Source: Siphonodentalium dalli (Eukaryota; Mollusca; Scaphopoda; Gadilida; Siphonodentaliidae). From it: a stretch of DNA of 64,000 bases. The first letter of the stretch is position 1; every line of letters begins with the position of its first letter. Below, in pieces: positions 60,701 through 64,000 of this stretch. Made by a program: the position numbers and the translations under genes. The notes under the pieces are model-generated. The model ran no database searches. It was not told the DNA's origin and saw only the letters and a list, made by a program, of their open reading frames with translations. The stretch is from the NCBI GenBank assembly GCA_032622095.1, contig CP136068.1:135415989-135479988 (forward strand). Reading direction: 5' to 3'.

Positions 60701-62647
60701 TTCTGACACAGGCATTCCAAATGGTGATGAATTATAGTATTGTAATCATATTGTTTGGCATAGATTGTTTTTAAAAACAGTATATCAAGGCACTATAAAA
60801 AAATAATTGGTGACTCGAAAACTAAATGTGCCTTTAAATTTTGTATTTGATCAAGACAATGATAATATAATATAGGTGATATAATAAACATAATGTATGC
60901 AAAATAGAAATAGAGAAAAATGGGGAGTAAATTGTAGAGAGTTGAAATCTGAGATATTTGAAGAAGAAGAAGAAACGTAGAGTGTGCAAAAATACATTTA
61001 AATAGATAATTATACTTTTGTTTTCATATTGCTGTTTGTCACAGTCTTAGAACAATGGGATACGGATGAGCTACTATTGGCAGCATGTATATATCTGGGC
61101 TCTGAGATTGGTTTTAAATATTGATCAGATTTGTATTAATATTGATTACAATACTGATTGTTCAGGGTTTTTTTTTTGGTTGAACTCCGTATATATTGAC
61201 CGACGTTCACTCAAGGCCCCCATTCTTCTTGAACACAGTCCAATCAGAATGAGCCTATCAAGAACGGTTTCGAAAATAAAATATGCGACATTTCAGAATA
61301 TTTTTCGCGGGGAACCCAGATACGACATTTTAGAACACTAATTTCCCTGAAAAACATCGAAAAATGGCATTTATACTTGAAATGTTGACAAAGGAACTTA
61401 TGTAATAGAACCCGTAGATTCCGAAAATGCAATAAAAAGTTTCGCGCCAAAATGGCAGGCACGACCTCATTCTGGACTCCTCGACCTATGACCTCTGGGA
61501 GGTTTGCCGAATGCACCGACGATATTATACTACATACACTGGTAGAACAGTACCGTAAATTTCACGGACAATAACCAGGCATAATGGGAACCGGTTGGAC
61601 CGTGAATTTTATTATCCAATTTGTAGCAAAACCGTGAATTTTTCACGGTTTTCCCGTTCTTGACTTTACAATGGAACCGTGGAATTAACTAAAAAAAGGT
61701 ACTAAATCCGATTCGACTGTCCCCATACCATCAGATTCCAACAACAACAACAACATTTTTGTTTTATATATCGCTTCAGTTATCCGAATCGAATAATTGC
61801 CCAAAATTAATGCTAACCACTGTCAACTATAGTATACAATTGCCCAAAACGTGTTATTTATCAACATATTGTTCAACGAAATTTGGTCGGATTGTCAAAT
61901 ATCTAACACCCAAAGCCAATTGATTTTAAAGTTATCCATCTTCATTCGCAATTTGGTCCGAGACCATCGTCATGACGAATATTTACCAGGCCGCCAATTT
62001 TTTTTTACATATCTCGGGAAATAACAAATTTCAAAAATCGATATCTGATCACTCTGAGCTAAGTGAGTGTGATGGGTGGGTTCCTCGACTCGAATCAAAT
62101 ATTGTAGTAATTTTGGACCTTTAATTCTGATTATACATCTTTAAACGGCAATTTCGTATATATAATATATTGAATCCCTTTATAATTTGTTATTGAATCT
62201 TACCCCTGGTCTCTTCCATTCGAGGTTCTGTTCTCCCGCCTCATTAATCGCCTCGTGTAGTGGGAACTCCTCATCCACGTACAACTCGCCCGGGTACGGC
62301 TGAGGCCGCTCCATGTGCTCATGTTCTGACGGCTCTTGTCGGAAATCCACGAATTTCTCGTAAACCCCCAACTCATTAGCGTCGTATCCCCCCACCGGGG
62401 GTAGGCGATTAGCACGTGATGCTCTCGGTGCTCCGGCTGCCTTCGCCGCACGGTTCTTTTGAGCTACTGCCCTTTCTTGTTGTTTTTCTGGAACCGCGCT
62501 TGGGGCATGATTCTGATTTTGTTGCTGTTGTGGGTTGGCGTTGTTTTGACCATACGCGTTGTTGCCATGGTTGTTGCTGTTGCCATATTGGTTACCACGC
62601 GGATAGCTCTTCCCAGTCGTCGACGGTGTGGAGCCACCGCAACCCAT
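32683..62647 (-). CDS. Calpain-family cysteine protease with two C2L domains (14 exons, 727 aa)
   Basis: Calpains are cytosolic or membrane-associated Ca-dependent limited proteases (established). Exons from the 5' end: 62647-62204, 60258-60127, 57875-57673, 56808-56631, 55034-54969, 54516-54428, 51970-51807, 48283-48182, 45160-45060, 43557-43352, 41091-41009, 37540-37430, 34643-34567 and 32910-32683. All phases agree and the total is 2184 nt. Layout: residues 1-110 are Gly/Asn/Gln/Ala-rich after MGCGGS, a motif expected to be N-myristoylated at Gly2 and perhaps palmitoylated at Cys3. CysPc spans about 125-425 with Cys174, His332 and Asn357; the 158 and 25 residue spacings match human CAPN1. 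A first C2L (domain III) spans about 426-565 and a second about 590-720. There is no penta-EF-hand or MIT domain. CysPc-C2L-C2L resembles CAPN10, but CAPN10 orthology is not proven. Odd: the usual CysTrp of the active site is CysTyr. Confidence 0.94.
32994..33102. mobile_element. FB-B foldback, right arm only
   Basis: Starts at the tip CAGTA then jumps to AGAGCTTTCTGATGAATGGC; right end complete with TA. Confidence 0.7.
33130..33275. mobile_element. TTAA-3 MITE, truncated
   Basis: TTAA at 33126-33129; one whole hairpin at about 33152-33220 and half of a second. Confidence 0.6.
33404..33600. mobile_element. TTAA-5 MITE: 197-bp near-perfect hairpin
   Basis: Ends CCCTTTCAGTGCCAAGTCCG and inverse, left TTAA at 33400-33403, right TTAT. 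Arms of about 95 bp around AAGAGCTCTT. Terminal bases resemble TTAA-2 (TTGATACAAAAATCG), so it may be a collapsed relative. Confidence 0.85.
34180..34342. mobile_element. FB-B foldback, shortened arms
   Basis: Left CAGTAATGCCCTAAAGAATC; arms meet at GGATTTAGTGAGAGC, so most of the left arm is gone. Confidence 0.7.
34374..34440. mobile_element. FB-A MITE fragment
   Basis: GTGTGTGTCATTTTCGGAATG and one hairpin arm, 125 bp downstream of calpain exon 13 on the transcript. Confidence 0.55.
34567..34643 (-). CDS. Calpain exon 13: second C2L strand
   Basis: Reads [20 protein letters not shown] then IQIFP. Only this frame is open and it fits the phase left by exon 12 directly. Acceptor TTTTTCAG, donor GTAAGT, phase 0. 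Confidence 0.87.
35270..36075. repeat. Tandem repeat of about 180 bp in calpain intron 12
   Basis: About five units with CACACCCTGCAGACCACATC, CCTCATCCGATC, AACTTCATATGGATCTT and ACATGGCCGCCAGCAGCCAT. A single related unit lies at 2975-3060 in AAAS, so the repeat is dispersed as well as tandem. Confidence 0.75.
36410..36604. mobile_element. TTAA-3 MITE, partial
   Basis: One full GCCAGTGC/GCACTGGC hairpin at about 36448-36516, half of a second, right end CTCCAGTCATGAAATGG then TTAA. Confidence 0.65.
36838..37265. mobile_element. FB-A MITE, complete
   Basis: Left end AGTATGTCTGTCATTTGCAC and right end AAATTACAGACACACTATTT; left hairpin shortened, right hairpin intact. Confidence 0.8.
37430..37540 (-). 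CDS. Calpain exon 12: second C2L start
   Basis: Reads [20 protein letters not shown] then NPQFQFSVT, a second copy of the domain III opening with G-x-W/F, AGG and NPQF. Acceptor TTACAG, donor GTAAGA, one base of a Glu codon at the end. Confidence 0.92.
37605..37858. mobile_element. TTAA-3 MITE, complete
   Basis: TTAA at 37601-37604 and 37859-37862, two hairpins. It ends 60 bp upstream (on the transcript) of calpain exon 12. Confidence 0.8.
38333..38655. mobile_element. CAGGGACCAGCC-type MITE
   Basis: Ends AGGCACCAGCCTAGAGGC and CTCTAGGCTGGTCCCTGG are inverses. The CAGGG-type end suggests a hAT relative; no clear 8-bp duplication. Confidence 0.65.
38703..38915. mobile_element. FB-B foldback, complete
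   Basis: Arms of about 100 bp around the apex CTCAGTGAGAG; ends GTAATGCCCTAAATAATCGA and inverse. Confidence 0.82.
39096..39507. mobile_element. FB-A MITE, complete
   Basis: Extended TIR AAGCCTTGAAATAGTGTGTC and its inverse; two hairpins. Confidence 0.8.
39990..40395. mobile_element. TTAA-7 element, left end lost
   Basis: Central hairpin CAATGGAAGGGGAAGAACTC and inverse; right end TTCGAAAATTAAATGGGCCT... equivalent, then TTAA at 40396-40399. Confidence 0.7.
40421..40618. mobile_element. FB-B foldback
   Basis: Left tip missing, arms intact around CTCGCCGAAAG, right end TATTACTGTA. Confidence 0.78.
41009..41091 (-). CDS. Calpain exon 11: linker between C2L domains
   Basis: Reads [20 protein letters not shown] then GLEPYDM, Cys- and Glu-rich. 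Acceptor TCTCCAG, donor GTAAGT. Phase joins both neighbours exactly, which is the main support. Confidence 0.85.
42466..43351 (-). repeat. 61-bp minisatellite derived from calpain exon 10 donor (about 15 copies)
   Basis: Each unit on the transcript strand contains CTCAGGGGAATACA followed by GTGAGTATGAAG, which is the last 14 bp of exon 10 plus its splice donor. The period is 61 bp for most units, with a few of about 51 bp lacking ten bases. Up to 15 potential donors therefore follow the true one in the same intron. The phase changes from unit to unit (61 is not divisible by three). Units in the middle are almost identical; the outer ones are more diverged. Confidence 0.9.
43352..43557 (-). 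CDS. Calpain exon 10: first C2L end
   Basis: Reads [20 protein letters not shown], then [20 protein letters not shown] and YLIRVFTT; compare PGEYILVPSTFEP and FCIRVFS. Acceptor GCAACAG; donor GTGAGT at 43351 lies at the first unit of the 61-bp array. Ends in a split codon that joins exon 11 as His. Confidence 0.93.
43922..44634. mobile_element. TTAA-7 element with internal duplication
   Basis: Ends AGGCCCACTTAATTTTCGAA and inverse; TTAA at 43918-43921 and 44635-44638. The left part holds two related blocks (TTTGTTGGTCCCATGGACCA at about 43986 and a similar one at about 44130), each ending in a C-run. Confidence 0.75.
44750..45010. mobile_element. FB-A MITE, deletion derivative
   Basis: Only the middle (TTCCCAAATGGTGAATATTG, CAATGTGTCGTCTGC) and the right TIR remain. 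It ends about 50 bp from the calpain exon 9 donor. A further fragment lies at 45231-45290. Confidence 0.55.
45060..45160 (-). CDS. Calpain exon 9: first C2L middle
   Basis: Reads [20 protein letters not shown] then [13 protein letters not shown]. The position and acidic-to-basic switch match domain III of classical calpains. Acceptor TTTTTAG, donor GTATAT (weak), phase 0. Confidence 0.85.
45669..45699. repeat. (TA)n microsatellite
   Basis: About 16 TA dinucleotides in calpain intron 8. Confidence 0.9.
46050..48000. other. Calpain intron 8 interior, nothing recognisable
   Basis: Mostly unique AT-rich sequence. Around 46490-46650 the words TTAGTGATT, TTAGTGCT and their inverses recur irregularly; no gene. 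Confidence 0.5.
48182..48283 (-). CDS. Calpain exon 8: first C2L domain start
   Basis: Reads [20 protein letters not shown] then [13 protein letters not shown], the domain III opening (classical GNWRRGSTAGGCRNYP and NPQYLIKL). Acceptor CCCTCAG, donor GTAAGT. Confidence 0.93.
48326..48775. mobile_element. TTAA-6 element (450 bp), reverse of the 15.8 kb copy
   Basis: Ends AGGTACTCAATCCGAT and ATCGGATTGAGTACCT; TTAA at 48322-48325 and 48776-48779. Confidence 0.85.
48812..49250. mobile_element. FB-A MITE, complete
   Basis: AGTGTGCCTGTCATTTGCAG ends with flanks that also mirror (CTGAGCTT and AAACTCAGGCTT); two hairpins; second hairpin shortened. Confidence 0.82.
49270..49660. mobile_element. CAGGGACCAGCC-type MITE, complete
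   Basis: Ends AGGGACCAGCCTAGG and CCTAGGCTGGTCCCT are inverses. Interior repeats GGGAGAAGTCACTTCTCCC. Confidence 0.75.
50030..50410. mobile_element. CpG-rich hairpin element, copy 1
   Basis: A long inverted repeat around GTGCGCGTTAGCGCAC, with outer arms AATCAATTGGTTCCGAGAAT and inverse, followed by TTTATTACACTTCTGCATCA and closed by GCGCATAGGAGTGTAATAAA. Confidence 0.75.
50590..50744. mobile_element. TTAA-3 MITE between the two CpG-rich elements
   Basis: One hairpin at about 50632-50700, right end AAGCTCCAGTCATGGAAGGG then TTAA. It lies in a TCATTTATTAATTCATCAGT context that recurs uninterrupted at about 50788. Confidence 0.65.
50820..51210. mobile_element. CpG-rich hairpin element, copy 2
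   Basis: Same structure and orientation as the copy 790 bp upstream. Both are preceded by related text (AAGGTTCCAGCAAAATTACA and AAGGCTCCAGCTAAATTACA), so the duplicated unit may be larger. Confidence 0.75.
51296..51535. mobile_element. TTAA-3 MITE, complete
   Basis: Ends CCCTTCAATGACTGGAGC and CTCCCATCATGAAAGGG; first hairpin with GTGAG/CTCAC, second with deleted left arm. Confidence 0.75.
51600..51789. mobile_element. FB-B foldback at the calpain exon 7 donor
   Basis: Ends GTAATGCCGTAATAATCGAC and inverse; part of the left arm is missing. The right end lies 16 bp from the donor at 51806. Confidence 0.8.
51807..51970 (-). CDS. Calpain exon 7: end of protease domain
   Basis: Reads [20 protein letters not shown] then [20 protein letters not shown]; compare the classical DGEFWMSFSDFLRHYSRLEIC. 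Acceptor TTCTAG, donor GTAAGA at 51806. An FB-B MITE ends about 16 bp into the intron. Confidence 0.94.
52565..52875. mobile_element. TTAA-1 MITE with internal deletion (311 bp), copy d
   Basis: TTAA at 52561-52564 and 52876-52879. Lacks about 80 bp after CCGGCCAAAACCGGC compared with the other copies. It interrupts a dispersed repeat whose uninterrupted relative is at 56403-56406. Confidence 0.9.
53345..53720. mobile_element. Compound of TTAA-3 hairpins
   Basis: Four hairpin modules or halves in a row (about 53380, 53475, 53545 and 53605), alternating with ACCTTGACCTTGTA spacers in both orientations; probably two TTAA-3 copies fused. Confidence 0.65.
53909..54242. mobile_element. TTAA-4 MITE (334 bp) nested in a TTAA-3 hairpin
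   Basis: Ends CCCTTTGGCGAGTAG and ACTCTCCAAAGGG; TTAA at 53905-53908 and 54243-54246. Left flank TCTCTTGCATAT and right flank GAGAATGCACTGGC are the two halves of a hairpin-module arm. Confidence 0.88.
54428..54516 (-). CDS. Calpain exon 6: catalytic asparagine
   Basis: Reads [20 protein letters not shown] then [14 protein letters not shown] with catalytic Asn357 and EWTG are calpain hallmarks. Acceptor TTTCAG, donor GTATGT, ends in a split Gly codon. Confidence 0.95.
54793..54968 (-). repeat. Approximately 33-bp minisatellite made of calpain exon 5 3' end plus donor
   Basis: Five diverged units follow the true donor on the transcript. Each is a copy of TACTCACTCACAGGTGCTTA and ends with GTAAGTGTTT or a close variant, so most carry an intact donor. 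The unit is 11 codons and the frame stays open through the first extra unit (adding [11 protein letters not shown]) before a TAA in the next. One unit has lost its donor (GTTCAC). Confidence 0.85.
54969..55034 (-). CDS. Calpain exon 5: catalytic histidine
   Basis: 22 codons, [20 protein letters not shown] then [12 protein letters not shown] is the calpain GHAYSVTGA block with catalytic His332. Acceptor CTTTCAG, donor GTAAGT, phase 0 on both sides. Its 3' edge is the template of the array at 54793-54968. Confidence 0.95.
55268..55447. mobile_element. FB-B foldback
   Basis: CAGTAATGCCCTAAGTAATC left, shortened left arm, complete right arm; a stray right tip recurs at 55484-55510. Confidence 0.78.
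55890..56530. repeat. Dispersed repeat, related to 52060-53010
   Basis: Shares TTTTAACGGAATTCTGAG, GAAACCAATATATTTTATAT and GATCTTGAG...TTACC blocks with 52860-53000, and a GCGACC...GAG...GTCC...GTAAAAG block with about 52100. It holds the empty TTAA site at 56403-56406. Confidence 0.6.
56631..56808 (-). CDS. Calpain exon 4: CysPc core
   Basis: Reads [20 protein letters not shown] then [10 protein letters not shown] and a basic stretch to CSCP; compare the classical NGCYEALSGG and TGGIAEWYEL. Donor GTGAGT. The acceptor side (5' exon edge) is tandemly duplicated upstream in the intron (56809-56990). Confidence 0.93.
56809..56990 (-). repeat. 88-bp tandem duplication of the calpain exon 4 acceptor edge
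   Basis: Units starting at + positions 56760 (the real exon), 56848 and 56936 are near-identical with an 88-bp period. Each includes the GTTTCACG exon start and the ATTTATAG acceptor, and the third is cut short. Two decoy 3' splice sites therefore sit upstream of the true one on the transcript. 88 is not a multiple of three, so using a decoy would shift the frame. Confidence 0.85.
57673..57875 (-). CDS. Calpain exon 3: CysPc core
   Basis: Reads [20 protein letters not shown], then [17 protein letters not shown] and [10 protein letters not shown]; these are the calpain FWQYGEWVEVVVDDRLP and LLEKAYAK blocks. Acceptor TGTAG, donor GTCGGT (non-consensus at +3), ends in a split Arg codon. Confidence 0.93.
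57930..58750. mobile_element. Foldback element of about 0.8 kb in calpain intron 2-3 region
   Basis: Outer arms: TTAGAACAAATCTGTATAAA... and AACAAAATTGTGTAGAAATG at about 57957-58026 mirrored at 58655-58725. Inner hairpins: 58085-58285 (GCCATATTGGATTCA and inverse, AAGTTCTGGAGG and inverse) and 58300-58600 (AAGACTTGTATGTG and inverse). Confidence 0.72.
59451..59927. mobile_element. TTAA-7 element (477 bp)
   Basis: AGGCCCACTTAATTTTCAAA left; TTAA at 59447-59450 and 59928-59931; central hairpin GGAAGGGGAATAACTC and inverse. Confidence 0.8.
60127..60258 (-). CDS. Calpain exon 2: catalytic cysteine
   Basis: Encodes residues 149-192, including [20 protein letters not shown]. Classical calpains have GATRTDICQGALGDCWLL, so catalytic Cys174 is kept, Asp before it is Thr and the following Trp is Tyr. 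Acceptor TTTTCAG, donor GTAAGT, phase 0. Confidence 0.95.
60387..60833. mobile_element. TTAA-7 element (447 bp), near calpain exon 2
   Basis: AAGGCCCACTTAATATTC left, right end before TTAA at 60834-60837; starts 129 bp upstream of exon 2 on the transcript. Confidence 0.78.
61697..62120. mobile_element. TTAA-6 element next to calpain exon 1
   Basis: AGGTACTAAATCCGATTCGA left; right end GGACCT then TTAA at 62121-62124. It lies 80 bp inside the first intron from the exon 1 donor. Confidence 0.75.
62204..62647 (-). CDS. Calpain exon 1: lipidation motif and low-complexity N-terminus
   Basis: The start ATG at 62647-62645 is the first Met of the open frame and gives [10 protein letters not shown], a consensus N-myristoylation start, which supports this choice. 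About 90 residues rich in Asn, Gln, Gly and Ala follow. The entry to the protease domain reads [11 protein letters not shown] and NLEWKRPG, equivalent to the classical calpain EWKRP. Donor GTAAGA, phase 0, 148 codons. Confidence 0.93.
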
Positions 62648-63950
62648 CTTGGTTTATCTTCACGCTGTAGTTATATGGAAAAAAATGCCACGTGGTACAG
62701 TGGTGGTGTTCGAGTGTTGGTGATGGTGCATTTGAGTGATGATCGTGCTGATTGTGATGATGGTAATGGTGATGATGCTAGTCAAGCTTTGAATAATTTA
62801 GCAATGATCAGGCATTGCAGCCCTTCATCGTGGTAGACTCATTACAATGTCAGCATGTCAGTTCATACCTTCTGATCGTCAACAAGATGTCACAGTAAAT
62901 AACACAATCTGTCAGAAAGTGTCACATTTCTTCCGATAAACTTAACCCATTCCTGTAGATAACAGAAACTAGAGTCTTTGATGAATGCACTTACCATAAC
63001 CATAATAAAGTTTAACATTGTACATTCCTTCTTCTCTCATACCATATGTCATATGACTTAAATTAAGATCCGCAGATTAATCATAAGTGAATCCATATAG
63101 ATTACTGGTTGCTTTTTGCATTTATAAATTTGGGTCTGTCACAGCGGCAGGTACAAAAGCATTTGAGCATGTCATATTAAATTATTTGGGATTTGGTAAG
63201 TGTCACCCTGCCAATGGCAATGGCAATGGCAAGCCAGTTATTTCAAGGATTGATGGTGGTGGTAGAGATGGTGGTCGTGATGTGGTTATGTTGCTGTTAA
63301 TTATGATGAATGGTGGTAATGGTGATTGTAATGGCAGTGCGGGACTGATGGTGGACATTGGGACTGTTTGTCAACAAACATGGACAATTGAGGCTGACTA
63401 ACTTATCTTTCATGTAGTTGCCGATAGGAAATGTTTACCATATATACTGAGGTCTGAGGTAACTTTGAAGATTGCTGGTATGTGCTTGCTGCTTATACAA
63501 TGTAGTATGACCTATACTGTGCTTCAATGTGACATTTCAGCGGTCAGTCCGCGTATATATATGCTATAGCATATTAATTTATCAAAACAAATTGTTGTGC
63601 AATCTCAGAAAACATGACTGACGATACGTAGAACTGTATACTGCTTCATTGTGACCTATAATTGAAACGATATATGGTCTTCGGATGCGAAAGTTGGGTG
63701 TCAAAATTCGTACACAAAATGATGGCGTGCCATTATACAATTATTAGCTAAAACTCACAAACTATGACTGATTTCTCAATTATGGCCAGTTTGCAACAAC
63801 CAACACCGCTATTATTAAAATATTTCACAATATGCATGTTTTTGAATATTTTAATGAATATATATAAATTACACCAAGACATTTATAGTATCCTGCAGTC
63901 CGGTCAGCACACATGCGAGACAAGCATGTCACAATAAGAGGGTTGCTCAC
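62648..63950. other. Upstream region of the calpain gene, no gene seen
   Basis: Contains the presumptive calpain promoter and 5' UTR. GAT/GGT trinucleotide-rich patches lie at about 62700-62780 and 63215-63360, the latter producing ORFs of low-complexity sequence. I cannot point to a TATA box or a transcription start. Confidence 0.5.
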
Positions 63951-64000
63951 CCTGTTCCCCGGCCACTGTTCCGATATACCCCCTGATATATTGGTCACCA
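63951..64000 (-). CDS. Partial exon of an upstream neighbour gene
   Basis: On the - strand bases 64000-63951 read GDQYIRGYIGTVAGEQ in an open frame and stop at a good donor GTGAGC. The pattern G-aromatic-I-x-G-T-x-AG loosely recalls the start of a calpain C2L domain (compare [12 protein letters not shown] in the gene to the left), so a tandem calpain is possible. The stretch is too short to be sure it is coding. Confidence 0.35.

Noticed and set aside
62416-62836. + strand ORFs of 84 and 125 codons opposite calpain exon 1
   Set aside because: Shadow of the Gln/Asn-rich exon 1 on the other strand.

Overview
This is a 64 kb stretch of an animal nuclear genome. It has spliced genes with short exons and GT-AG introns, low gene density, and very many small palindromic non-autonomous transposons. 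The two readable genes are conserved across animals and the style is that of an invertebrate, probably marine. I cannot fix the species or phylum from the sequence alone.

Layout. The left third (1-23655, + strand) is a near-complete AAAS (aladin) gene encoding the WD-repeat nucleoporin. I could assemble 15 coding exons; their summed length from base 3 is 1548 nt, which stays in one frame to a TGA stop. Only the initiator codon and part of codon 2 lie left of the window. The right half (62647-32683, - strand) is a complete calpain-family cysteine protease gene. It has 14 coding exons totalling 2184 nt (727 aa plus stop), an N-terminal MGCGGS lipidation-type motif, an intact Cys174/His332/Asn357 triad and two C2L domains in place of a penta-EF-hand. 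The genes are convergent, separated by about 9 kb (23656-32682) that holds only repeats and unannotatable AT-rich sequence. A last partial exon on the - strand touches the right edge (63951-64000) and belongs to an upstream neighbour, perhaps another calpain.

Mobile DNA. Introns and the intergenic gap are packed with MITEs. At least seven families with unrelated ends are flanked by TTAA: TTAA-1 to TTAA-5 begin CCCTT, TTAA-6 begins AGGTACTC and TTAA-7 begins AGGCCCAC. Also present are a twin-hairpin family (FB-A, ends AGTGTGTCTG), a single-hairpin TA-flanked family (FB-B, ends CAGTAATGCC), a hAT-like element with an 8-bp target duplication, a 2.2 kb terminal-inverted-repeat element and an approximately 0.8 kb foldback. 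No transposase gene is visible. A roughly 69-bp hairpin module recurs about 30 times inside several of the TTAA families, and its sequence variants change on both arms together.

The most unusual signal is that four exon edges (AAAS exon 8, calpain exons 4, 5 and 10) have been tandemly duplicated together with their splice site. The results range from a single in-frame exon copy to a minisatellite of about 15 decoy splice donors. I see no operon, CRISPR, rRNA or convincing tRNA gene.
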